Shown here one piece after another: positions 1 through 6,158 of a DNA stretch of 14,111 nucleotides. Origin of the DNA: Actinomycetes bacterium (lineage in GTDB: Bacteria > Actinomycetota > Acidimicrobiia > Acidimicrobiales > Microtrichaceae); the NCBI GenBank assembly GCA_023427825.1, contig JAEZAI010000336.1:1-14111 (forward strand), written 5' to 3'. Each line of letters starts with the position of its first letter. Within the stretch, counting starts at the first letter, position 1. The notes beneath the pieces were generated by a model. That model was given only the letters and a program-made list of their open reading frames with translations, made no database searches and was not told the origin of the DNA. The position numbers and the translations under genes are program-made.

Positions 1-5
1 GCCCT

Positions 6-57
6 GGACTCGGGACGCATCGCGCCCGATCTGGGCGCGAGACGACCCGGGTTCAGG
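6..57. repeat. 52-bp direct repeat, copy 1, with internal hairpin
   Basis: This 52-bp stretch is repeated without mismatch at 76-127, a period of 70 bp. Inside it an 8-bp perfect dyad (20-27 with 33-40, loop GATCT) forms a strong hairpin on either strand. In the plus-strand RNA the outer flanks can also pair (GGACUCGGG with CCCGGGUUC, including two G-U pairs) around a 5x5 internal loop. The family is not recognised. It may be a bidirectional terminator or an intergenic palindromic repeat. Confidence 0.9.
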
Positions 58-75
58 ACGTCTGCGATCGGCGCC

Positions 76-127
76 GGACTCGGGACGCATCGCGCCCGAT
101 CTGGGCGCGAGACGACCCGGGTTCAGG
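76..127. repeat. 52-bp direct repeat, copy 2, containing the VWA stop codon
   Basis: This copy is identical to 6-57 and separated from it by 18 bp. The hairpin arms are at 90-97 and 103-110. Its right end contributes the TGA stop (123-125, minus strand) and the preceding two bases of the VWA gene, so the repeat abuts the coding region directly. Two hairpins in series downstream of an operon end would suit a terminator role, but no T-tract follows either hairpin. Confidence 0.9.
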
Positions 128-1094
128 GGAGGCGGCTGAACCAGCGGAGTGAGAAGCCGGCCGCGACCAGCAGCAGCACCAGGCCGAGGCCGACGAAGCG
201 GTAGGTCACGTCCTGGGACTTCTCGTCGTAGCCGATCGTGGAGCCGAGCTCCGAGTACACCGAGCGCAGGTCCTGGGCGGACTCCGCCGTGTAGGCGGTG
301 CCGCCCGTGCCCTCGGCCAGGCCGCGCAACTCCTCGACGTTGACCGGGACACGCGTCCGCTGGCCCACGCCGTCGCCATCGGTGTCGACCGTGATCTCGC
401 CGTCCTGGGTGCCGTAGGCGATCGTCGACACCGCGACGCCCGCATCCTTCGCGATCGGGATGGCGTCCGCGGTGGGCAGGCCGACCGTGGTCTCGCCGTC
501 GGACATCAGCACGACCGCGCCGTCGACCTTCTTGCCGTCGGTGCCGCGGGCCTGGTCCTCGATCACCTGGACGGCGAGCTTGGTGGCGTCGCCGATGGCG
601 GTGGACTTGTCCAGCTCGAGCCCGTCGATCGCCTGGTTGACCTTGGCGTGGTCCTGGGTGGGCGGGACCAGCAGCTGCGCGCTGCCGGCGAAGCTGATCA
701 GGCCGACGTTGAGCTGGTCCGGCAGCTTGTCGATGAACTCCTTGGCCGCGGCCTGCGCGGCCTCGATCCGGTTCGGCGACACGTCGGTGGCGGCCATGGA
801 CAGCGACGTGTCGATGGCCAGCACGATGGTCGACCGCTCCGACGGGACCTTCTCGGTCATCACCGGCTGGGCGAAGGCACCCACGAGCACGGCGGCCGCC
901 AGGATGAACGCCCCGGCGACCAGGTGGCGCCGCCAGCCCGGTCGCTTGGGCGCGACCGAGTCCAGGAGGTCCAGGTTGGAGAACCGCACCGCGTAGCGCG
1001 GCCTCGTGAACTGCAGGCCGACGTACAGGGCCGCGAGGCCGACGACGACCAGGAGCAGCCACAGGCGCTCGGGTTGCAGGAACCAGTCACTCAT
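123..1094 (-). CDS. VWA-domain membrane protein of a MoxR operon (BatA / Rv1481-like)
   Basis: A 323-residue membrane-anchored von Willebrand A protein, the third gene of a moxR-DUF58-VWA set. Membrane segments lie near residues 11-28 and 58-76, with another near 299-316 at the C-terminus, so the VWA domain (about 88-285) sits between membrane anchors. The MIDAS metal site looks intact: DTSLS at 95-99, a threonine in KSTAIGDA (about 165) and SDGE at 198-201. A DTDGDG stretch (237-242) resembles a calcium-binding loop. MoxR-type systems are thought to act as chaperones or in metal insertion for envelope or secreted complexes; the client here is unknown. The ATG start directly precedes the first hydrophobic segment; upstream GAG-type purines give only a weak ribosome site. 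It lies 72 bp downstream of the DUF58 gene. Confidence 0.9.
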   Translation of the reverse strand: MSDWFLQPERLWLLLVVVGLAALYVGLQFTRPRYAVRFSNLDLLDSVAPKRPGWRRHLVAGAFILAAAVLVGAFAQPVMTEKVPSERSTIVLAIDTSLSMAATDVSPNRIEAAQAAAKEFIDKLPDQLNVGLISFAGSAQLLVPPTQDHAKVNQAIDGLELDKSTAIGDATKLAVQVIEDQARGTDGKKVDGAVVLMSDGETTVGLPTADAIPIAKDAGVAVSTIAYGTQDGEITVDTDGDGVGQRTRVPVNVEELRGLAEGTGGTAYTAESAQDLRSVYSELGSTIGYDEKSQDVTYRFVGLGLVLLLVAAGFSLRWFSRLP

Positions 1095-1166
1095 CTCGAC
1101 TCACTCAGCCTCGTCGTCGTGCTCGTCGCGGTGCCAGCCCGCTCGTCGGTGTGCCGTGCCACGCCG

Positions 1167-2111
1167 TCACCGCGGCGCCGTCGTGGCGGCCAGCTCGGCC
1201 CGCCGCCGGCGGCGTGAGACGTAGCGGGCCAGGTCCAGCACCCAGTCGCCGTCGGTGCGCAGCTGCAGGTGGTCGGCCCCGGCGCCGCGGATGGCCGACG
1301 CGATCGCCGCCCGCTGTCGTGCCGCCGCCTCGGCGAACCGGGCCCGGGTGGTCGGGTCGTTGGTGTTGACCTCCCGGGTCGCCCCGGTCGCCGGGTCGCT
1401 GAACTGCAGCAGCCCGACCGGCGGCAGCTCGAGCTCGCGGGGGTCGACCACCTCGATGCACAGCACCTGGTGGCGCAGCGAAACTGTGCCGAGCGCCGTC
1501 CGCCAGTCGTCGGGGTCGCCGAGGAAGTCCGAGATCACCACGACCAGTCCCCGCCGTGGTGCGATCGCCCCGGCCCGCTTGAGCGCGCCCTGCAGGTCGG
1601 CGGCGCCGGAGCCGTCGCCGCGGGGCGTGGACATGATCCGCTCGAGGATCGCGAGCAGGTGGGTGCGGCCGTGACGCGGCGGGATCGTGCTCAGCTCCTG
1701 GCCACGCAGCACCAGCGCCCCGATCCGGTTTCCGCCGCGACCGGTGAGCAGGCCCACGCCGGCGGCGGCGGCCAGCACCAGGTCGCGCTTCTCGCAGTTG
1801 GCGGTGCCGAAGTCCAGGCGGGCCGAGCGGTCGACGACCAGCCACGCCTCGAGCTCGCGGTCGGCGATCGTCTCCCGGATGTAGGGGTCCTGCATGCGAG
1901 CGGTGACGTTCCAGTCGATCCGCCGCACGTCGTCACCCGGCTCGTAGGCGCGCGTCTCGCCGGGCTCGGTCCCTCGTCCGGGCACCAGCCCCAGGAAGTC
2001 GCCGTGCAGCATGCCGTCGAGCTTGCGGTTCACGTCGAGCGTCAGGCGGCGGAGGATCTCCTCCGCCCGCCGATACCCGACGAGACCGAGGGTGCGGGAC
2101 AGGCCCGTCAC
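1167..2111 (-). CDS. DUF58 domain protein, MoxR partner
   Basis: A 314-residue DUF58 protein. The family signature YEPGDDVRRIDWNVTAR is at 56-72, followed by a degenerate VWA-like fold starting with VVDRSARLDFG (92-102) and a later VVVISDFLGD strand (190-199). The MIDAS DxSxS motif is degraded to DRSAR, as is usual for the family. I see no membrane segment, so it is probably cytosolic or peripheral. The start is GTG, chosen because its GTGA overlaps the moxR stop by 4 nt, which implies translational coupling, and because the N-terminus then begins just before a conserved helical region. DUF58 proteins are almost always encoded with MoxR ATPases and VWA proteins, as here. Biochemical role unknown. 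Confidence 0.93.
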   Translation of the reverse strand: MTGLSRTLGLVGYRRAEEILRRLTLDVNRKLDGMLHGDFLGLVPGRGTEPGETRAYEPGDDVRRIDWNVTARMQDPYIRETIADRELEAWLVVDRSARLDFGTANCEKRDLVLAAAAGVGLLTGRGGNRIGALVLRGQELSTIPPRHGRTHLLAILERIMSTPRGDGSGAADLQGALKRAGAIAPRRGLVVVISDFLGDPDDWRTALGTVSLRHQVLCIEVVDPRELELPPVGLLQFSDPATGATREVNTNDPTTRARFAEAAARQRAAIASAIRGAGADHLQLRTDGDWVLDLARYVSRRRRRAELAATTAPR

Positions 2112-3196
2112 TGCTGGCCGTTCCCCCAGGCCGCGGTCGCGCCGCTGGCCGCGGGGGCGTTCCAGGCGGCGGCGTCGGTGGCCCCGCCGTAGTAGGAGTC
2201 GCCGCCGGACTGCGCAGGGCTGAGGCGCGGGGCGGGCACGGTGCCGAGCACGCGGGCGAGCACCTGCTCCACGTCGACGTCCTGGGCGAGCGCCTCGTAC
2301 GAGAGCAGCATGCGGTGGCGCATGATCTCGGGTGCCACGTCGAACACGTCCTGCGGCGTCAGGTACGACCTGCCCCTCAGCAGGGCGAGCGCACGGCCGG
2401 CGCGGATGAGGCCCAGCGAGGCGCGCGGGCTGGCGCCGAGCTCGATGAAGGCGCGCAGCTCGGGCAGTCCGAAGTTCTCGGGCGTCCGGGTGCAGAGGAC
2501 CAGGTTGACCGCGTACTCGAGCACGCTCCGGTCGACGAACACGTCGTCGGTCGCCGCCTGCAGCGCCTGGACCTGCTCCAGCGTGAGCGCCTGCTCGGCC
2601 GAGGGCGGGTTCGTGCCCATCCGCTGGACGATCTCGACCTCCTCGGCGGGCGACGGGTAGTCCAGCACGACCTTCATGAGGAAGCGGTCCCGCTGGGCCT
2701 CGGGGAGCGGGTAGACGCCCTCGGACTCGATCGGGTTCTGGGTGGCGAGCACCAGGAAGGGCTCGGGTGCCTCGAAGCGCTTGCCGCCGATCGTGACGTG
2801 GTGCTCGGCCATGACCTCGAGCAGCGCGGACTGCACCTTGGCGGGAGCGCGGTTGATCTCGTCGGCCAGGACGAAGTTGGCGAACACCGGGCCCAGCTCC
2901 ACGTCGAACTGCTCCGACGACGCCCGGTAGATGCGCGTGCCGACCAGGTCGGCGGGCAGCAGGTCGGGAGTGAACTGGATGCGGGAGAAGCTGCCACCGA
3001 CCGAGGACGCCAGGGTCTCGACGGTCAGCGTCTTGGCCAGGCCCGGCACGGACTCGAGCAGGCAGTGGCCGCCGGCGAGGAGGCACGTCAGGACCCGCTC
3101 GATGGCCCGGTCCTGACCGACGATGACCTTCTTGAGCTCGAACAGGAGCCGCTCGACGTCGGCGGCGGGGGTGCTCGTGGGGGACTGCTGATCCAC
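2108..3196 (-). CDS. moxR: MoxR-family AAA+ ATPase
   Basis: A 362-residue MoxR ATPase from the GTG at 3196. Recognisable elements in order are VIVGQ (24-28), the MoxR-type Walker A ESVPGLAKT (48-56), Walker B LADEINR (110-116), sensor 1 LATQNP (150-155), sensor 2 GASPRAS (254-260) and the C-terminal lid. Residues after about 322 form an Ala/Gly-rich tail with scattered Tyr and Trp that is not part of the ATPase core. The start is uncertain. GTG at 3196 has a GGAAGAGAG purine run about 10 nt upstream and gives the usual distance to VVGQ. An in-frame ATG at 3253 would add 19 residues but has no ribosome-binding site. It is first in the operon with DUF58 and VWA genes, and probably powers their assembly or activation. 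The stop codon overlaps the next start. Confidence 0.93.
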   Translation of the reverse strand: MDQQSPTSTPAADVERLLFELKKVIVGQDRAIERVLTCLLAGGHCLLESVPGLAKTLTVETLASSVGGSFSRIQFTPDLLPADLVGTRIYRASSEQFDVELGPVFANFVLADEINRAPAKVQSALLEVMAEHHVTIGGKRFEAPEPFLVLATQNPIESEGVYPLPEAQRDRFLMKVVLDYPSPAEEVEIVQRMGTNPPSAEQALTLEQVQALQAATDDVFVDRSVLEYAVNLVLCTRTPENFGLPELRAFIELGASPRASLGLIRAGRALALLRGRSYLTPQDVFDVAPEIMRHRMLLSYEALAQDVDVEQVLARVLGTVPAPRLSPAQSGGDSYYGGATDAAAWNAPAASGATAAWGNGQQ

Positions 3197-3279
3197 TGGT
3201 CGGTCGCTCTCTTCCGGGTCTGCGGGCGTCAGGGCGAGCGGCGTGCTCGGCATGCGGGCGCCGCGCTCGGGTGCTGGAA

Positions 3280-3285
3280 ACGGTA
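3280..3285 (-). promoter_or_regulatory. Candidate -10 element for the moxR operon (TACCGT)
   Basis: On the minus strand a TAnnnT hexamer, TACCGT, lies about 27 nt before the ATG at 3253 and 84 nt before the GTG at 3196. No convincing -35 box is visible 16-18 bp upstream. It is offered only as the best candidate in this divergent region. Confidence 0.3.
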
Positions 3286-3357
3286 CGGGTTCCTCACCCG
3301 GACGCGTGCTGCGAGGACCGATGTTGCTGATCCACCCTTCAGCTTGCCGCGCCCGCT

Positions 3358-3381
3358 CCCGGATGCGAGCCCGGATGCGAG
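3358..3381. repeat. Tandem 12-bp repeat in the moxR/ftsY divergent region
   Basis: CCCGGATGCGAG occurs twice, head to tail, with no mismatch (3358-3369 and 3370-3381). It sits 44 bp upstream of ftsY and 105 bp or more upstream of moxR, in the 229-bp region both promoters share. It could be a tandem binding site or simply a slippage duplication. Confidence 0.7.
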
Positions 3382-3411
3382 CGCTCCCGCGGGGCGGCGC
3401 CGGCGCACTTG

Positions 3412-3417
3412 TAGGCT
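3412..3417 (+). promoter_or_regulatory. Leaderless-type -10 box of ftsY (TAGGCT)
   Basis: TAGGCT fits the actinobacterial TAnnnT -10 consensus and is 8 nt from the ATG of ftsY. Transcription would therefore start at or next to the A of the start codon. There is no Shine-Dalgarno sequence, which is consistent with a leaderless mRNA. No good -35 box is seen. Confidence 0.55.
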
Positions 3418-3425
3418 CCCGGCCG

Positions 3426-4700
3426 ATGGAACCACTCGTGATCCTGGCCGTGATCCTCGCCCTCGTCGCCGTCCTGGCGGTGATCGCCGGCGCGACGCTC
3501 ATGACCCGCCGCAACCGCGGCGAGTCGCTCGAACCGCCGTCCGACGTCGAGCTCGACACCGTCACCGAGCCCGGACCCGACGCCCGGGCGCCTCGTGAGC
3601 GGGCCAAGCCCGACGATCCCGGCTCGCTCACCGAGCCCGAGGTCGAGGTCATCGAGCCCCGGGGCACCATGTTCGGCGGCACCGTCGAGATCACCGGGCC
3701 CGAGCTCACCGAGGAGGAGGAGGCCGCCAACATCGCGGCGGCCGAGGCCGCCGAGGCGCAGTGGGAGGGCGACCACGGCGCCGGCGTCGAGGAGCTCGTC
3801 CGGCCGTCGTTCCGCGACCGGCTGTCCCGCGCCCGCTCCGCGTTCTCGGGCTACGTCGGGTCGATCATGTCCCGCTCGACGATCGACGCCGAGACGTGGG
3901 ACGACCTGGAGGAGGCCCTGATCCGGGCCGACGTCGGCATCGGCCCGGCGCAGGAGCTGCTCGACTCGGTCCGCGCCACGGTCAAGGAGCGGGGCCTGAC
4001 CACTCCCGAGCAGCTGATCGAGGCCGTCAAGGACGAGATGAAGTCCCGCCTGGCCGGACCCGTCGACCTCGCGTTCTCCGACGCCAAGCCGACCGTCTGG
4101 CTGTTCGTCGGCGTGAACGGCGTGGGCAAGACCACGACGATCGGCAAGCTCGGCCGGCGCCTGGCCGACCAGGACCTGTCGGTCGTGATGGCGGCCGGCG
4201 ACACCTTCCGGGCCGCGGCGGCCGAACAGCTCTCCACCTGGGCCGAGCGGTCGGGTGCGGACATCGTGCGAGGCGCCGAGGGCGGCGATCCGAGCTCGAT
4301 CATCTTCGACGCCATCGCGTCGGCGTCCGCCAAGGGTGCGGACGTGGTGCTGGCCGACACCGCCGGCCGCCTGCACACGAAGTCGAACCTGATGGACGAG
4401 CTCGGCAAGGTGCGGCGCGTGGCCGACAAGGGCGACGGCACGGTGACCGAGGTGCTGCTCGTGCTCGATGCCACCACCGGCCAGAACGGGCTGCAGCAGG
4501 CCCGCCAGTTCACCGAGGCCACCGACGTGACCGGCGTGGTGCTGACCAAGCTCGACGGCTCCGCCAAGGGCGGGATCGTGTTCGCGATCCGCTCCGACCT
4601 GGGCATCCCCATCAAGCTCGTCGGCCTGGGTGAGACGGCGGCGGATCTGGTCGACTTCGACGCCGACGAGTTCGTCGAGGCGCTCTTCGACGAGCGCTGA
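3426..4700 (+). CDS. ftsY: Signal recognition particle receptor FtsY
   Basis: A 424-residue SRP receptor GTPase that docks Ffh-ribosome complexes at the membrane. An N-terminal membrane segment (about 4-26) is followed by an acidic, low-complexity linker (about 33-120), the helical N domain (about 127-215) and the G domain. GTPase motifs are GVNGVGKT (229-236), DTFRAAA (259-265), DTAGR (311-315), TKLDG (374-378) and the closing GLGE (400-403). The N-terminal anchor is common in actinobacterial FtsY but absent in E. coli FtsY, which binds peripherally. ATG 3426 was chosen because it begins immediately before the membrane helix and follows a TAGGCT box by 8 nt. In Mycobacterium ftsY follows smc; here it is divergent from moxR. 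It faces a minus-strand gene across a 40-bp gap. Confidence 0.97.
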   Translation: MEPLVILAVILALVAVLAVIAGATLMTRRNRGESLEPPSDVELDTVTEPGPDARAPRERAKPDDPGSLTEPEVEVIEPRGTMFGGTVEITGPELTEEEEAANIAAAEAAEAQWEGDHGAGVEELVRPSFRDRLSRARSAFSGYVGSIMSRSTIDAETWDDLEEALIRADVGIGPAQELLDSVRATVKERGLTTPEQLIEAVKDEMKSRLAGPVDLAFSDAKPTVWLFVGVNGVGKTTTIGKLGRRLADQDLSVVMAAGDTFRAAAAEQLSTWAERSGADIVRGAEGGDPSSIIFDAIASASAKGADVVLADTAGRLHTKSNLMDELGKVRRVADKGDGTVTEVLLVLDATTGQNGLQQARQFTEATDVTGVVLTKLDGSAKGGIVFAIRSDLGIPIKLVGLGETAADLVDFDADEFVEALFDER

Positions 4701-4719
4701 CCGCGACGAGCGCTGACCG
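4688..4719. repeat. Tandem 16-bp duplication over the ftsY stop codon
   Basis: CGACGAGCGCTGACCG is present twice in direct succession (4688-4703 and 4704-4719). The first copy includes the last four codons and the TGA of ftsY. The second copy repeats the stop in untranslated sequence. This looks like a recent slippage duplication. Confidence 0.85.
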
Positions 4720-4752
4720 GCGGCTGCTCGGACCGGGCGCTCAGCGCCGCCC
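4690..4752. terminator. Possible weak terminator between convergent ftsY and the TMEM175-like gene
   Basis: The 40-bp gap between the converging genes has short inverted repeats: GAGCGC near 4692 or 4708 against GCGCTC near 4737, and GGCGC-TCA-GCGCC across the next stop codon. None is followed by a T-tract, so assignment as an intrinsic terminator is tentative. Confidence 0.25.
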
Positions 4753-5400
4753 GGCGTACCGGGCGGACCAGCGTCCGGTGATCGGTCCGGTCACGAACAG
4801 CAGCGCCCACGTGGCGCGGCCCCAGTTGGTCCCGATCAGCACGGTCACCGGGATCGACGCCAGGAACACGAGCGGGGTGTCGGCCAGGTCGATCAGCTCT
4901 GCCCGAAGGTCCCGGTCCGTGGGCTGGATGCGGAACAGGCGTTCACGGTGGGCGACGACCACGAGCGCCGTCGACAGGATCGACACCAGCGCCACGTTCA
5001 CCGCGTACACGACCGTCGCGACGCTGCCGTCGCCGCCGTCCTGGAACTCGCCCAGGCCTTCGGTCGTGAACGGCAGCAACGCCACGAACGCCAGCATGCC
5101 CAGCGCCACCCCCACGAACCTGGAGCTCAGCGTGTCGAGCATGGCCACGAGGCGGTGGTTCGACCACCAGTAGACCGAGATCACCAGGAACGACACGGCG
5201 AACGACAGGAGCGACGGCCACTCGTCTCCCACGAACGACGACCAGCTCGCCCAGTCGGCGTCGCCGGGGTTCAGCGTGACCACGAGCAGCGTCGCGGCGA
5301 TCGCGAACGTCGCGTCGATGAAGGCGAGCGAGCGGCCGAACTCGACCTGGTCGCGGCCCAACCGCTTAGGCGGGCTGAAGGGGTTCGCCGGGTTCGCCAC
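4741..5400 (-). CDS. TMEM175-family (DUF1211) predicted cation-channel protein
   Basis: A 219-residue integral membrane protein with six predicted helices (about 24-43, 62-79, 95-112, 127-150, 175-190 and 197-210), matching the single-repeat bacterial TMEM175 architecture. Bacterial members form tetrameric K+-permeable channels. The first helix carries the family pattern RSLAFIDATFAIAATLL (23-39), and YWWSNHRLV (77-85) follows the second helix. The hallmark FSD triplet reads FID (27-29), with serine replaced by isoleucine. The start is GTG, chosen because it lies 5 nt after the stop of the upstream HAD gene and leaves about 22 residues before the signature. It is the last gene of the phnW-HAD set; whether it has any phosphonate-related role is unknown. 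Confidence 0.85.
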   Translation of the reverse strand: MANPANPFSPPKRLGRDQVEFGRSLAFIDATFAIAATLLVVTLNPGDADWASWSSFVGDEWPSLLSFAVSFLVISVYWWSNHRLVAMLDTLSSRFVGVALGMLAFVALLPFTTEGLGEFQDGGDGSVATVVYAVNVALVSILSTALVVVAHRERLFRIQPTDRDLRAELIDLADTPLVFLASIPVTVLIGTNWGRATWALLFVTGPITGRWSARYAGRR

Positions 5401-5405
5401 GGCGC

Positions 5406-6086
5406 TCAGCCGAGGTGCAGGTGGGCCGGGAGGTCGGCGACCGAGTCGAGCACCTGGTGCGAGCCGGCCGCAGCCAGCGTCGCACGATCGTGCGCGCCGC
5501 TCAGCACGCCCGCGACCACGCCGGCCCCGGCGGACAGCCCGGCCAGCACGTCGAACGCCGTGTCGCCGACCGTCGCCATGGCCCGCACGTCGGTGCCGCC
5601 CAGGCGGAGCAGGGCGGTCAGGTTGAGGTCGGGGTACGGCCGTCCCCGCCCGCCCACGTCGGCGGGGGAGAGGGCCAGCTCGACCAGGTCCCGCCAACCG
5701 AGCGCGTCCAGGATCGCGTCGCGGGTCCGGGGTGCGAACCCGGTCGTCAGCGCCACCTTCACGCCTCGCTCCTGCAGGGCGGCGATCGTCTCGGCCGCGC
5801 CGGGGAGCGCCTCGCACCGCCCGTCCTCGACGAGGCCGGCGTACGCCTCCTCGAACGCGGCGTTGGCGGCACGGGCCAGGTCGTCGTCGCCGTCGAACAG
5901 CGCCCGGAACACCGTGAGCTTCGACTCGCCCATGGTCGCGAGCACGTGGTCCATCATCGCCGGGTACCGCTCGTCCTCGGCCGTAATGCCGAGCGTGCGG
6001 ACCGCCTCGGTGAACGCGGCGACGACCAGCCCGTCGTCGGCCACCGTGGTGCCGGCCATGTCCATGGCCACGATCTCTGTCCTCAC
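5406..6086 (-). CDS. Phosphonatase-like HAD hydrolase (PhnX-like)
   Basis: A 226-residue HAD-superfamily hydrolase of the phosphonatase-like type. Motif I is DMAGTTV (9-15): the nucleophile Asp9 is followed at +2 by Ala rather than the usual Asp, as in phosphonoacetaldehyde hydrolase. The cap has MGESK (52-56), whose Lys56 aligns with the Schiff-base lysine of PhnX, although the histidine three residues later in PhnX is Val here. Motif III region GRGRPYPD is at 146-153, and motif IV GDTAFD at 174-179. It is shorter than classical PhnX (about 265 residues). The expected reaction is phosphonoacetaldehyde + H2O to acetaldehyde + phosphate, in the cytoplasm. The adjacent phnW supports this; another phosphonate or phosphate ester substrate remains possible. 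The start is GTG, with GAGG 8 nt upstream. Confidence 0.85.
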   Translation of the reverse strand: MRTEIVAMDMAGTTVADDGLVVAAFTEAVRTLGITAEDERYPAMMDHVLATMGESKLTVFRALFDGDDDLARAANAAFEEAYAGLVEDGRCEALPGAAETIAALQERGVKVALTTGFAPRTRDAILDALGWRDLVELALSPADVGGRGRPYPDLNLTALLRLGGTDVRAMATVGDTAFDVLAGLSAGAGVVAGVLSGAHDRATLAAAGSHQVLDSVADLPAHLHLG

Positions 6087-6100
6087 CTGGTCGTCCTCAT
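6083..6100 (-). other. Possible 5-codon upstream ORF overlapping the HAD gene start
   Basis: An ATG at 6100 (minus strand), preceded by GAGG with an 8-nt spacer, opens a five-codon frame (MRTTR). Its TGA overlaps the GTG start of the HAD gene as GTGA. It arises from a 14-bp-period duplication (unit at 6087-6098 and 6101-6112) that copies the ribosome-binding site and start region. It could be a coupling peptide or an accident of duplication. Confidence 0.35.
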
Positions 6101-6158
6101 CTGGTCGTCCTCGTCGTGTGTGGGCGGTCGGATCGGATCGTCGGTCGCGGTGCGGGGC

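Noticed and set aside
51..57. GGGTTCA in the repeats as a tRNA T-arm remnant or attachment site
   Set aside because: Only seven bases resemble a T-arm. There is no cloverleaf, acceptor stem or integrase gene.
18..90. Minus-strand open frame from ATG at 90 leftward through both repeats to the window edge
   Set aside because: It runs through hairpin repeats, is only 30 codons within the window, has no ribosome site and resembles no protein. It could be the edge of a gene but cannot be supported.
1091..1162. A 23-residue minus-strand ORF (GTG 1162) between the DUF58 and VWA genes, ending in ATGA at the VWA start
   Set aside because: The overlap is suggestive of coupling, but there is no Shine-Dalgarno, the composition is Arg/Thr-biased and there is no recognisable sequence. 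Chance is likely in GC-rich DNA.
1269..2192. Long plus-strand open frame opposite the DUF58 gene
   Set aside because: GC-rich antisense shadow. The opposite strand encodes an unmistakable DUF58 protein.
123..3196. MoxR-DUF58-VWA set as a novel phage-defence system
   Set aside because: The trio is a widespread, known MoxR-associated operon in actinobacteria, and no nuclease or effector gene is next to it in this window.
2315..3598. Long plus-strand open frame opposite moxR and running into ftsY
   Set aside because: Its translation is low-complexity with no family features, while the minus strand has all MoxR motifs.
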